Source: Oleomonas cavernae
GTDB taxonomy: Bacteria > Pseudomonadota > Alphaproteobacteria > Zavarziniales > Zavarziniaceae
Assembly: GCF_003590945.1 (NCBI RefSeq)
Contig: NZ_QYUK01000011.1
Coordinates: 21,001 to 85,000 of the forward strand
Length of the DNA: 64,000 bases
Reading direction: 5' to 3'
Part shown: piece after piece, positions 27,476-36,900 of the stretch
Layout: every line of letters begins with the position of its first letter
Numbering within the stretch: the stretch's first letter is position 1
Notes under the pieces: generated by a model
Seen by the model: the letters and a program-made list of their open reading frames with translations, nothing else
What the model was told of the DNA's origin: nothing
Databases searched by the model: none
Made by a program: the position numbers and the translations under genes

Positions 27476-28141
27476 ATGAGTCGCCTTGCCACCCTCGCCG
27501 CAACGACCGCGCTTTGCGCCCTGGCCGCCTTGCCCGCCGCGGCCGATCCGCTGCCCCTGCCCAAGGTCGACTATGCCGCCACCTACACCGTGACGCCGGG
27601 CGGGCAGACCATGCAACTGGCCCATCACCAGGGCTTGATGCGCATGGACATGACCGAGCGGGGCCAGCCCATGACCGGATTCATGAACCTGCACACCAAC
27701 CGGATGTTCGTGCTGCTGCAATCGCCGATGCTCATGGCCTTCGAGATGGACATGTCCCAGCCCATCCCCGGCGCCCCGGGGGCGGCCGGCGGCATGAGCC
27801 CGCAGAAGATGATGACCGAGGCCGACGTGACCCTGACCCGGATCGGCACCAGGACCATTGCCGGGGTCGGCTGCACCTTCTATGACGCGATCGGCACCCT
27901 GGGCAAGGACCGGGTCGATGCCAAGGTCTGCCTGACCCCCGACAATGTGCTGCTCTATTCCGAGACCGTCGACCAGGGCAAGACCTATGTGGTCACAGCC
28001 ACCCGTGTCTCGCTCACCCCGCAGGACCCCGGCCGCTTCCAGGTGCCGGCCGGTGTCCCGATCATGCCGGCGGAGCAGATGATGCAGGGACTGGGCGGGA
28101 TAGGCGGGCTGGGCGGCCTCCGCATCCCGGGGCTGAACTAG
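27476..28141 (+). CDS. Periplasmic DUF4412-type protein 2
   Basis: A 221-residue secreted protein. The signal peptide is MSRLATLAATTALCALAALPA with cleavage after AAA. Conserved blocks shared with the gene just upstream are LPKVDYAATYTVTPGGQTM, RTIAGVGCTFYDAIG and VCLTPDNVLLYSE, so the pair is a tandem duplication that has diverged. Each copy has one Cys in the AG-x-x-C block and one in VCLTPDN, which may form a disulfide. GGAGG lies 7 bp before the ATG, which supports a separate start despite the open frame from the upstream copy. The C-terminus is Gly-rich. No enzyme motif is visible. Confidence 0.8.
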   Translation: MSRLATLAATTALCALAALPAAADPLPLPKVDYAATYTVTPGGQTMQLAHHQGLMRMDMTERGQPMTGFMNLHTNRMFVLLQSPMLMAFEMDMSQPIPGAPGAAGGMSPQKMMTEADVTLTRIGTRTIAGVGCTFYDAIGTLGKDRVDAKVCLTPDNVLLYSETVDQGKTYVVTATRVSLTPQDPGRFQVPAGVPIMPAEQMMQGLGGIGGLGGLRIPGLN

Positions 28142-28178
28142 GCAGCCGTTCCGCCGCATCGCGCCTTGGTGCAACATG

Positions 28179-28290
28179 GTGCGTCCTTCGAGACGCCACG
28201 TGCCGTGGCTCCTCAGGATGAGGTAAGTCTTTTTGCCACAAAGATTCTCCTCATCCTGAGGAGGCCCAAAGGGCCGTCTCGAAGGACGCA
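28179..28290. repeat. Family B intergenic palindrome, copy 3
   Basis: GTGCGTCCTTCGAGACG and CGTCTCGAAGGACGCA form the ends, with TCCTCAGGATGAGG and CCTCATCCTGAGGA inside. It lies between the convergent DUF4412-type and thiolase-like genes. Confidence 0.88.
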
Positions 28291-28309
28291 GGGTGTTCCT
28301 GCCGGCGCC

Positions 28310-29800
28310 CTAGCGCGGATCGAAGCTGTTCTGCCCGCCCGACGAGGTGACCTTGCCCTTCCTGCCGATGGCTTCGCCGTCGAGCAGCCAGTCCAGCACC
28401 TCGCGGTCGCCCGGCGTGTTGGCGGCGAAGCGGCTGCCGTCTTCCAGGCGGCCGATGACGATGCCCAGATAAGGCTCGCCGTCGCGGCCGTGGACCACCG
28501 TGTAGGTCTCGATCTTGGCGTTGCCGTTGGCCTCCTCGACGATCACCGGCTTGGGATCGGCGTCGATCTCGGCCTGGTAGGTCTTGGGATCCTTGCGCTC
28601 GAACGCCTTCATCGGCGGCTCGGTCGAATAGATTCCGGCCGCATGCTTGGTGATGTACCAGCCGTTGGCGGTGACCAGGCCGTATTTGCCCGGGTTGGCG
28701 CGCAGGCACCGGGCCATCTCCGCGATCGAATGCATGACGTAATTGTTCCCGGCGCCGCCGAAATAGGGCAGGCCGCCGGTCACGGTCAGCGGCTTCTCGT
28801 CGACTTCGGGCAGGGCCAGTTCCTGCTTGGCGATCTGCACCGCCGAGGGGAAGCAGGAATAGATGTCGAAGAAGTCGATATCGGCCACGGTCTTGCCGGC
28901 CATGGCAAAGGTCTCGCGGCCCACGGTGCGGATGGCGGGCGAGGAGTGGTAGTTCACCCGTTCCAGCACGTACCAGTGATCCTTGGCATCGGCGCAACCA
29001 TGCAGGTACACCCAGTTGGCTTCGGGCACGCCCAGGCGCCGGGCCTGCGCGACCGAGGTCATGATGACCGCGGCCGACTGGTCGACCTCGATGATCGAAT
29101 TGACCAGCTTGGTATAGGGATAGCCGACGAAGCGGTTCTTGGCGCTGGGCGTGGTCAGTTCCGCCGCGCTGCGCTCGATCGGGAACCAGGCCAGCGGGTT
29201 GGCGGCGGCGACCTTGGTGAAGGGCGCGAACAATTCGCCGATCTTGACCAGGTGGGCCTTCTGGCTGCGCCCGCGCTTGGCCCGGATCGCGTTCTCGAAC
29301 ATCGGGTAGACGTTGACCGGCGGGAACATGCTGTGGGCCAGTTCCGTGGGCAGGGAGCCATTGCGGTCCTCCTCCGTCAGGGTGACCGTGCCGAAGGGGA
29401 TGGAAACGCCACTACGCTGGGCCTTGGTGATGGTCGCCAGGACTTCCACACCGGTCAACAGGGCCAGGCGGCATTCGCCCTTGGCGATCCTTTCCGCCGT
29501 CTCGTTGACCAGCATCTGGGGCGAGTTGCCGCCGACCGAGGTCAGGTGCTTGTCGGCCGGGTGAGCGCCCAGCGCCTCGGCCAGGGTGGCGACGGGATCG
29601 TCGAAGTGACCTGAGAGGAAACGCACCACGCCCAGGCGGTCGATCTCGGCCAAGCCCGCCGCGCCGATGCCGGCATCCTCGGCCGCCAGGCGCGCCGCCT
29701 CGGCCATCATCGCGATGGGGCCGCGCGCCACCAGCGGGTCGACATCCTTCTGGGTAACCTGGCCGGTGCCGATCAGCACCGGTGTAAACTCGTCGGACAT
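28310..29800 (-). CDS. Acetyl-CoA acetyltransferase / SCP-x-like thiolase with C-terminal extension
   Basis: A 496-residue thiolase-superfamily protein longer than a standard thiolase. Recognisable parts are PVLIGTGQVTQKDVDP at the start, HLTSVGGNSPQMLVNE where a nucleophile Cys would normally sit, and the second-half segments IDFFDIYSCFPSAVQI and TGGLPYFGGAGNNYVMHS. The Cys in IYSCFPSA and His in MHS fit the SCP-x/acetyl-CoA acetyltransferase subgroup, in which the first Cys is not conserved. A C-terminal OB-like region follows. ATG 29800 has AGGGGAGAG upstream; the longer open frame to 29854 comes from a family A repeat. It is the last gene of the aspartoacylase-MaoC-NUDIX-thiolase direction. 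Confidence 0.82.
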   Translation of the reverse strand: MSDEFTPVLIGTGQVTQKDVDPLVARGPIAMMAEAARLAAEDAGIGAAGLAEIDRLGVVRFLSGHFDDPVATLAEALGAHPADKHLTSVGGNSPQMLVNETAERIAKGECRLALLTGVEVLATITKAQRSGVSIPFGTVTLTEEDRNGSLPTELAHSMFPPVNVYPMFENAIRAKRGRSQKAHLVKIGELFAPFTKVAAANPLAWFPIERSAAELTTPSAKNRFVGYPYTKLVNSIIEVDQSAAVIMTSVAQARRLGVPEANWVYLHGCADAKDHWYVLERVNYHSSPAIRTVGRETFAMAGKTVADIDFFDIYSCFPSAVQIAKQELALPEVDEKPLTVTGGLPYFGGAGNNYVMHSIAEMARCLRANPGKYGLVTANGWYITKHAAGIYSTEPPMKAFERKDPKTYQAEIDADPKPVIVEEANGNAKIETYTVVHGRDGEPYLGIVIGRLEDGSRFAANTPGDREVLDWLLDGEAIGRKGKVTSSGGQNSFDPR

Positions 29801-29827
29801 TACTCTCTCCCCTGATTTTCTATTGCC

Positions 29828-29920
29828 GTCATCCCGGCGAAGGCCGGGATCCACCGATGGGGAGCACTGGAGCAGACCCGTATTGCCACGCCAGTGGATC
29901 CCGGCCTTCGCCGGGATGAC
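29828..29920. repeat. Family A intergenic palindrome, copy 4
   Basis: GTCATCCCGGCGAAGGCCGG and CCGGCCTTCGCCGGGATGAC mark the ends, each with an internal hairpin. It separates the thiolase-like gene from the NUDIX gene on the same strand. Confidence 0.88.
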
Positions 29921-29933
29921 GAATTCGAGCTGG

Positions 29934-30728
29934 TTACATCAGTTCCGAAATCGGCGCCTCGGTGCGGTCGTAGCCGGCGTCGGGCGTGATCACCAGCCAT
30001 TGGCCGTCGGCGCGATCCTCCAGCCAGGGCTGGACCATCACCGGCGGGTTGGCCCGCGCGCGTGCCACCGCGTCGGCCACCGTGTTGTCCCGCGCCAGGA
30101 TCGAGAGGTTCATGCGGGTCGGGAAAATCACCGAGCGCTTGCCGCTGATGCCGTCCGCGATCGCCTGGCCCGGGTTGATCCAGATGCTGTCGACCGTCTC
30201 GCCGCCGTCGTGCAGGGCCAGTTGATCGGCCGGCGCCGTGGCCAGGAAGAAGTGGGTGTCGAAACGCTTGGGCATGAAGCTGGGCGTTACCCAATGGGAA
30301 TAGCGGGTGAGGCGGTCGAGGGCCAGGGTCAGGTCCTCGGCCGCGAGCATCTCCTGGATGCCGATCTCGCCCTTGGCCATGGGACCCCGCCAGCGCGCCT
30401 CGATCTGCGCTAGGCGGGCGGCATCGACCAGGGAGTCGCTGCCCTTGGGGCCCGCCAGCAGCACGCCGCATTCCTCGAAGGCTTCGCGGATGGTGGCAAC
30501 CGCGAAGGGGATCAGCTCGGGCGTCAGGTCCGGGGTGGGCGAGAGATGGGCCGCCACGCCGGGATCGCTGTCGCGTTTGTCGACCTTGCCGCCGGGAAAC
30601 ACCAGGGCCCCGGCGGCAAAATCGATCTGATGGTGCCGCTGGACCATGAAGACCTCCAGCCCCGCTGCGCCATCGCGCAGCAGGAGCACGGTGGCGGCGG
30701 GAAGCAGCCGGTCGTTGGCACCGCTCAT
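29934..30728 (-). CDS. NUDIX hydrolase
   Basis: A 264-residue hydrolase. The Nudix box is split by an insertion: ALVFPGGKVDKRD comes first and, some 40 residues on, IREAFEECGVLLAGP supplies the REx2EExGU part that binds the metal. This long-insert form is the one seen in NUDT7/NUDT19-like enzymes, which cleave CoA esters and related compounds. Given its position among acyl-CoA genes, a CoA diphosphatase role is plausible, but not shown. Four bases separate its start from the end of the MaoC gene upstream, so the two probably share a transcript. Confidence 0.82.
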   Translation of the reverse strand: MSGANDRLLPAATVLLLRDGAAGLEVFMVQRHHQIDFAAGALVFPGGKVDKRDSDPGVAAHLSPTPDLTPELIPFAVATIREAFEECGVLLAGPKGSDSLVDAARLAQIEARWRGPMAKGEIGIQEMLAAEDLTLALDRLTRYSHWVTPSFMPKRFDTHFFLATAPADQLALHDGGETVDSIWINPGQAIADGISGKRSVIFPTRMNLSILARDNTVADAVARARANPPVMVQPWLEDRADGQWLVITPDAGYDRTEAPISELM

Positions 30729-30732
30729 GGCA

Positions 30733-31586
30733 TCAATCCTTGATCACGGCTTTGCCGTTGTTGATGGCGATCACGTCACGCTCCACCACGCGGGTGCGGA
30801 ACGAGATCACGTTGCCGTCCTGCCACATCTGGGTCTCCAGCGTCTCGCCCGGGAACACGGGGGCCGAGAAGCGGGCATTGAACTCGACGATACGCGAGGG
30901 ATCCCAGCCGCAGTAGGCCTCGGTGACGGCGCGGCAGGCATTGCCATAGGTTGCCAGGCCGTGGAGGATCGGCCGGGGGAAGCCCGCCATCTCGGCAAAG
31001 CCGGGATCGGCGTGCAGCGGGTTGCGATCGCCCGAAAGGCGATAGATCAGCGCCTGCGACGGCAGGGTCTTGTAGGCGACCGCCGTCTCGTGCGCCCGCT
31101 CGGGCAGCTTGTGCGGCTCGGGCCCGCCGCCGGCCGGGCCGCCGAAGCCGCCGTCGCCGCGGGCAAAGATGGTCATGCCGATGGTGATCAGCTTGATCCC
31201 CGTCGCCTTGTCGCGGATCTCGGTTTCCAGCAGGATGATGGCGCCCTTGCCGGCACCCTTGTCGTAACAGCCGGTGACCTTGCCCGTGCATTCGATCTCG
31301 CCCTCGTAGGGCAGGGGGTTGTGCACCACCAGGCGTTCCTCACCGTGCACGACCATGATGAAGTTCACGCCCGAATTGGCCAGGATCGTGTTGTCCCAGG
31401 CGACCACGGTGGCCTGCGAGGGCAGGACCTTGAGGCCGTTCTCGTAGACGAAGGGAAGTTCGTCCCGGTTCATCGGGTCGAGGCCCAGCCCCACGCCCAG
31501 GGCATAGAGCATGGTCTCGCGGTCGGTGTATTTGACGGTCCAGGGGCCGGACGTCATCCCATGATCTGCTCGTGGTCGATGGCCAT
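30733..31586 (-). pseudogene. MaoC-family enoyl-CoA hydratase 2, frameshifted near the N-terminus
   Basis: A hydratase 2 (R-specific enoyl-CoA hydratase) with two hotdog domains. The catalytic motif is in the C-terminal half, with SGDRNPLHADPGFAEMAGFPRPILHG, which carries the Asp and His of the MaoC signature. As written, the main frame starts at ATG 31557. Upstream in another frame, behind an excellent GAGGAGAGAG, is MAIDHEQIMG, which is the usual N-terminus of these proteins. One extra G in the GGG at 31558-31560 (minus strand) fuses the two into MAIDHEQIMGMTSGPWTVKY, so I take the gene from 31586 and treat the break as a single-base loss. A short leader with re-initiation at 31557 is the alternative. 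Confidence 0.78.
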
Positions 31587-31617
31587 GATCTCTCTCCTCG
31601 TTGCTTTTGTTATCGGG

Positions 31618-32748
31618 TCATTGGGTCAACAGGCGCCCGGTACGATGGGGCAGGGGGACCGGCCCGGCCACCTTGGCCGCCGGCAGGCCCGGCCGCGCCA
31701 GGGCATGGCCGGCGCGGGCGAACAGAATGCCGCTGGCCCGGCTGACCAGCGGGGTGCGGGCGCCGGTGGCGGGGTTCAGGATCTCGGCCACCAGGTCGCC
31801 CGCCGCGACCGTGGCACCGGCCGCCTGCTTGAACAGCAGCACGCCGCCGTGCGGGCATTCGATGATGTCGGTGCCGTCCAGCGGGGTGGCGGCGCACAGG
31901 GCCTTGGGCAGCGGGCCGGGGTCGGCATCGATCAGGCCGCGCCGGCCCAGAAAGCGGAACAGGGCGGCGGCATCGGCGCTCGCCAGGTCGTCGCTCACGT
32001 CCCGGTCGCCGCGCAGCTCGACCGTGGCCGACAGGCAGGCGGCGGGAATCGCGGCCTTAGGGAAGCGCTTGGCCAGTTGCCACCAGATGCCGCCCACCGC
32101 CTCGTCGAAGGGTTCGCCGCCCGAGACCTCGGCGGTCAGCACCGCCTGGGCCTGCAACTCGGCCGCCAGGTCGGCGGCGCCGGGCCACAGGGCGGTGCCC
32201 AGATAGAGGTGCATCACCGCTTCATCGTCGCAATGCAGGTCCAGGGCATAATCGGCATCGACGCTCAGCCGCATCAATTCCAGGCGCAGGTGGTCGACCT
32301 CGCTCCTGGGGTTGATGGCGGCCAGCAGGCGGTTCGCCTCGGCCCGGATCAGGGCGACATTGGCGCCGGCGTCGGGCCCCAGCCTGTCCGACAGGGCATC
32401 GCCGATCGGCGCGGCCAGATCGGGATACAGCCGGTTGAAATTGCCCAGAGAGTCGAATTCGTAGCGGCCGGCGTGCTTGCCGAACAGGTATTGCGACAGG
32501 CCGATGGGATTGGCGTAGGGCACCAGGATGATGTCGCCGGTGATCCGGCCCGCCGCCGCGGCCTGATCCAGCAGGGCCAGCAGGTGCTGCATGACCACCA
32601 GGCCGGGCAGTTCATCGGCGTGCAGCCCGGTCTGGAGATAGGCCTTGGGGCCGCGGCCCGGCGAGCCATAGCGATGGACGGTGATCTGGCGCGCGGTGCC
32701 GGGGCTGGACGACATCAGCGGGATGATCTCGGTCTGCCGCGCCTGCAC
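31618..32748 (-). CDS. Succinylglutamate desuccinylase / aspartoacylase family zinc hydrolase
   Basis: A 376-residue M14-like metallohydrolase. The zinc site is visible as LHADELPG (His and Glu) near the N-terminus and, about 115 residues later, ALDLHCD with the third ligand His. The family deacylates N-acyl amino acids such as N-succinylglutamate, N-acetylaspartate or ectoine derivatives; some members act on other amide or carboxyl groups. GTG 32748 follows GGGAGAG at 5 bp, and the family similarity starts there; the frame is open to 32808. A LiuR-type palindrome sits 13 bp upstream, suggesting shared control with the acyl-CoA genes. It leads the minus-strand group. Confidence 0.78.
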   Translation of the reverse strand: MQARQTEIIPLMSSSPGTARQITVHRYGSPGRGPKAYLQTGLHADELPGLVVMQHLLALLDQAAAAGRITGDIILVPYANPIGLSQYLFGKHAGRYEFDSLGNFNRLYPDLAAPIGDALSDRLGPDAGANVALIRAEANRLLAAINPRSEVDHLRLELMRLSVDADYALDLHCDDEAVMHLYLGTALWPGAADLAAELQAQAVLTAEVSGGEPFDEAVGGIWWQLAKRFPKAAIPAACLSATVELRGDRDVSDDLASADAAALFRFLGRRGLIDADPGPLPKALCAATPLDGTDIIECPHGGVLLFKQAAGATVAAGDLVAEILNPATGARTPLVSRASGILFARAGHALARPGLPAAKVAGPVPLPHRTGRLLTQ

Positions 32749-32760
32749 GTCGTCTCTCCC

Positions 32761-32778
32761 ACTGCCGTTAACGTCAGC
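32761..32778. promoter_or_regulatory. Third LiuR-type operator-like site
   Basis: The site keeps the CCGTTAACGTC core and matches the 10600 palindrome at 14 of 18 positions. It lies just upstream of the GTG of the aspartoacylase-like gene on the minus strand, and a TTGACA (minus strand, 32808-32803) stands 25 bp further upstream. The match is weaker than the site at 12899. Confidence 0.45.
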
Positions 32779-32830
32779 CTTCGTGCAACGCTGCATAGGG
32801 CATGTCAAGCCGGGTGGGCAGGACGTCGCG

Positions 32831-33673
32831 TCACTCTAGGGTCAGGACATCGATCACCGGCGGGTTCAGGAAGCGCAGGGGCAGGCCCGTCTCGCCTAAC
32901 CCTGAGGTGACATAGACCGGCAGCCCCTGCCAATCGACCAGACCACGGTCGAAGGGCGGGTGCGCGGGGATCATCCGGCGGTAGAGGAAGGGCAGGCGCA
33001 CCTGCCCGCCATGGGTATGACCGGCCAGCAGCAGGGCTGCCGTGCCGGCCGGCACATCCATCGCGGTGTCGGGATTGTGGGTCAGCAGGACGATCGGCCG
33101 GTCGTGGGGCAGGGTGGCGACGAAGCTTGGCGAATCCTTGCCTGCCCAGCGGTCGCCCAGGCCCACCAGGGTGATGCCGCCCACGGGCACCGCCTTGCCC
33201 TCGATCACGGTGACGCCGTAGCGGGCCAGCACCCGGCGCAGTTCCTCGCCCAGGGGCGGCCCCGGCCGCTGCTCGTCATGATTGCCCAGGACGGCATAGG
33301 TGGGGTGCCTGAGCCGGGCCAGGGGGGCGAAGAGGTAGTCGAGCGGTTCGGCGGGTTCGCCCGTCAGGTCGCCCGCGATCAGCACGGCATCGACATCGAG
33401 CGCGTTCAGCCTGTCGACCACCCGGTCGAGGAAGACACGGCCCTTGAAGACGCCGAGGTGGATGTCGGAAATCAGGGCAAGGCGGGCTTTGCCGCCGACC
33501 GCGATGGTCGCCTCGCGCGTGATGATCCAGTTGGGCTCGATGAAGCGGGTCCACAGCCCCAGGAGCAGGACTGCCAGCACCAGGCCGGTCCACAGGCCCG
33601 GGCGCCGGATGACCCCGGCCAGGGCCAGCAGGCTGAACGGAATAAGCGCGAAACTGCCCCAATAGACGATCAT
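32831..33673 (-). CDS. Metallophosphoesterase (YaeI-like) with membrane anchor
   Basis: A 280-residue protein with a hydrophobic N-terminus (two spans over residues 3-45, FALIPFSLLALAGVI and GLVLAVLLLGLWT) and a calcineurin-like phosphoesterase domain. The metal-binding motifs are all present: ISDIHLG (DxH), GDLTGE (GD), GNHDE (GNHD) and GHTHGGQ (GHxH). This resembles YaeI/YkuE-type enzymes, which act at the membrane on phospholipid or UDP-2,3-diacylglucosamine-like substrates. ATG 33673 is preceded by GGGGGTATCC, and the long open frame upstream crosses a family A repeat. It is divergent from the carboxylase gene. Confidence 0.88.
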   Translation of the reverse strand: MIVYWGSFALIPFSLLALAGVIRRPGLWTGLVLAVLLLGLWTRFIEPNWIITREATIAVGGKARLALISDIHLGVFKGRVFLDRVVDRLNALDVDAVLIAGDLTGEPAEPLDYLFAPLARLRHPTYAVLGNHDEQRPGPPLGEELRRVLARYGVTVIEGKAVPVGGITLVGLGDRWAGKDSPSFVATLPHDRPIVLLTHNPDTAMDVPAGTAALLLAGHTHGGQVRLPFLYRRMIPAHPPFDRGLVDWQGLPVYVTSGLGETGLPLRFLNPPVIDVLTLE

Positions 33674-33795
33674 CGGATACCCCCGGCGTGACGCCGAAGG
33701 TATGACCGTCCCGCGCGGCTTTTGCATGGCGGCGCGTGTCCGCCCCATTGTCTTGTGTTGGAGATTTGGTGCAGGTGCATCCCTCACACCCCGTC

Positions 33796-33888
33796 GTGAT
33801 CCCCGCGAAGGCGGGGATCCACCGTCGGGGAACACTGGGGCAGACCCGTATCGCCACTGCCGTGGATCCCCGCCTTCGCGGGGATGAC
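33796..33888. repeat. Family A intergenic palindrome, copy 5
   Basis: Arms CGTCGTGATCCCCGCGAAGG and CCTTCGCGGGGATGACG type, a version with CCCCGC in place of CCCGGC. It lies in the 291-bp gap between the divergent metallophosphoesterase and carboxylase genes; nothing else gene-like is visible there. Confidence 0.82.
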
Positions 33889-33964
33889 GAGTGAGTAATC
33901 GGCACAAGCATGACAAGTCCTTGAGAATGTGGTGGGTTCTTGCCCAATAAGGGGAGGAAGCCTG

Positions 33965-36900
33965 TTGTTTACCCGCCTGCTGATCGCCAATCGCGGCGAG
34001 ATCGCCATCCGCATCGCCCGGGCCGCCGCCGGGCTCGACATCGCCACCGTCGCCGTTCATGGCGAGGATGACGCGGCGTCATTGCATGTAACCGCGGCCG
34101 ATGAATCCCGGGTGCTGGGCGGGCGCGGCGTCGCGCCCTATCTCGACGGCGCACAGATCATCGCGGTGGCCCAGGCGGCGGGTTGCGACGCCATCCACCC
34201 CGGCTATGGCTTCCTGGCCGAGAATGCAGGGTTCGCCCGCGATTGTGCGGCAGCCGGGATCACGTTCGTCGGCCCCCGGCCCGACCTGCTCGATCTGTTC
34301 GGCGACAAGGCCGCCGCCCGGCGCTTTGCCGTGACCGCGGGCGTGCCGGTGGCGGAAGGCACGGCCGGGGCGGTGGACCTGGCCGGCGCCCAGGCCTTCC
34401 TGGCCGGCCTGGGCGACGGCGCGCGGGTGATGGTGAAAGCCGTGGCCGGCGGCGGCGGGCGCGGCATGCGCGTGGTCGAGCGGGCCGAGGATCTGGCGCA
34501 GGCCTTCACCCGTTGCGAATCCGAGGCCCGCGCCGCCTTCGGCAACGGCGCCCTCATCGTCGAGCGCTTCATCCCCGCCGCCCGTCATATCGAGGTGCAG
34601 ATCCTGGGCGACGGGACGGGCCAGGTGGCCCATCTGTTCGAGCGCGATTGCAGCCTGCAACGCCGCCACCAGAAACTGGTCGAGATCGCCCCGGCGCCCG
34701 GCCTGGACGCGGGCCTGCGCCGGCGCATCATCGAGGCGGCGCTGACGCTTGGCCGGGCCGCCCGCTACGACAACATCGGCACGGTCGAATTCCTGGTCGA
34801 CGGCGATGCTTTCTTCTTCATCGAAGCCAACCCACGCCTGCAGGTGGAGCACACGGTGACCGAGATGGTCACGGGCGCGGATATCGTCGCGACGCAGATC
34901 CGCCTGGCCGCCGGGGCCGGCCTCGACGCGCTGGGCCTGGATACTGTGGCGGCGCGCGGCCAGGCGATGGAACTGCGCATCAACCTCGAAGCCATCGCCC
35001 CCAATGGCGAGGCGCGGCCTTCGGGCGGCACGCTCAGCGTGTTCGAGATGGCGTCAGGCCCGGGTATTCGTGTCGATGCCTGCGGCTATGCCGGTTACAC
35101 CACCAATCCCAGCTTCGATCCCTTGATCGCCAAGCTGATCGTCCAGACGCCCAAGGCGGATTTCCCCGCCCTGGTGAAGGCGGCGGCGAAGGCCCTGGGC
35201 CAGAGCCGGATCGAGGGTGTCGCCAGCAACCTGGCCTTCCTCGAACATCTGCTGGGCGAGGGCGACATCGCCGCCGTCCGCTTCGACAATCGCTGGGTGG
35301 AACGGGTGGCGCCGCGCCTGGCGGCAGCCGGCGCCGCGCGGGCCAACCGCTTCTTCCCCGCGGCCCCGGTGGCAGCCAAAGGCCCGGCCGCGATCGATGC
35401 GCCGGACGGCACCGTGCCGGTTCCAGCCCCCCTGTCGGGCAAGGTGGTGGTGATCGAGGTGGCGCCGGGCGATGCCATCGCCGCCGGCCAGCCCATCGCC
35501 GTGCTGGAAGCCATGAAGATGGAGCATGTGGTGAAGGCGCCCGTCGCCGGCATCGTCCGCGCCATCGGGCCGCAGGTGGGCGACGTGGTGTTCGAGGACA
35601 GCGCGCTGCTGTTCATCGAACCCGGCGACGTGGCGGCCGATGCCGCCAGCCAGCAAGGCGCGATCGATCCCGATTACATCCGGCCGGACCTGGCCGAGGT
35701 GATCGCCCGTCATGGCCTTACCCTGGACGAGAACCGGCCCAAGGCGGTCGCCCGCCGCCGCGCCACGGGCCAGCGCACGGCGCGCGAGAATGTGACCGAC
35801 CTGGTCGATCCCGGCAGCTTTATCGAATACGGCGCCCTGCTGCTGGCGGCCCAGCGCCGCCGCCGCGGCCTCGACGACCTGCTCACCGCCAGCCCGGCCG
35901 ACGGCCTGCTGACCGGCATCGGGTCGGTCAACGGCGCCCTGTTCGACGAGGCTGCCAGCCGCACCATGGTGATCGCCTATGATTACACCGTGTTCGCCGG
36001 CACCCAGGGCATGCTGAACCACAAGAAGACCGACCGCATGCTGCATCTGGCGGCCGACCAGCGCCTGCCCATTGTGCTGTTTGCCGAGGGCGGCGGCGGG
36101 CGCCCCGGCGATACCGATTTCGTCGGCGTCGCCGGCCTCGACGTGCCGACCTTCGCCGCCTACGCCAAGCTCTCGGGTCTGGTCCCGCGCATCGGCATCG
36201 TCTCGGGCTTCTGCTTTGCCGGCAATGCCGCGCTGCTCGGCTGTTCCGATCTTGTCGTGGCCTGCGAGAACGCTTCCTTCGGCATGGCCGGCCCGGCGAT
36301 GATCGAGGGCGGGGGCTTAGGGATCTACAAGCCTGAGGAGGTCGGCCCGGTCGCCATGCAATGGGCCAACGGCAACATCGATGTGCTGGTGGCGGACGAG
36401 GCGCAAGCGGTCGCCGTGACCAAGCGCCTGCTGGGGTACTTCCAGGGCCCACTTAGGGACTGGTCGGCGCCCGACCAGCGTGCCCTGCGCCACGCCGTGC
36501 CGGAAAACCGCCTGCGCGTCTACGACATCCGCAAGGTGATCGAGGGCTTGGCGGATGTGGGCTCCGTCAGCGAACTGCGCGGCGGCTTCGGCCGCGGCAT
36601 GGTGACGGCGCTGATCCGCCTGGAAGGCCGCCCCTTCGGCCTGATCGCCAACGATCCCACGCACCTGGGCGGCGCCATCGACGCCCCGGCGTCGGAAAAG
36701 GCCGCCCGCTTCCTCCAGCTGTGCGACGCCTATGATCTCCCGGTGGTCAGCCTGGTGGACACGCCGGGCTTCATGGTCGGCCCCGATTGCGAGGCGACCG
36801 CCATGGTGCGGCGCTGCTCGCGCCTGTTCGTCGCCGGGGCCAACATGGACGTGCCGGTCTTCGCCGTGGTCTTGCGCAAGGGCTACGGCCTGGGTGCCAT

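Noticed and set aside
31554..31586. Independent 10-codon leader peptide before MaoC
   Set aside because: The peptide matches the usual start of MaoC proteins, so a lost base is a simpler reading; kept as an alternative.
30646..32910. 754-codon plus-strand open frame over the MaoC and aspartoacylase region
   Set aside because: Shadow of minus-strand genes; Gly/Gln-rich with no domain.
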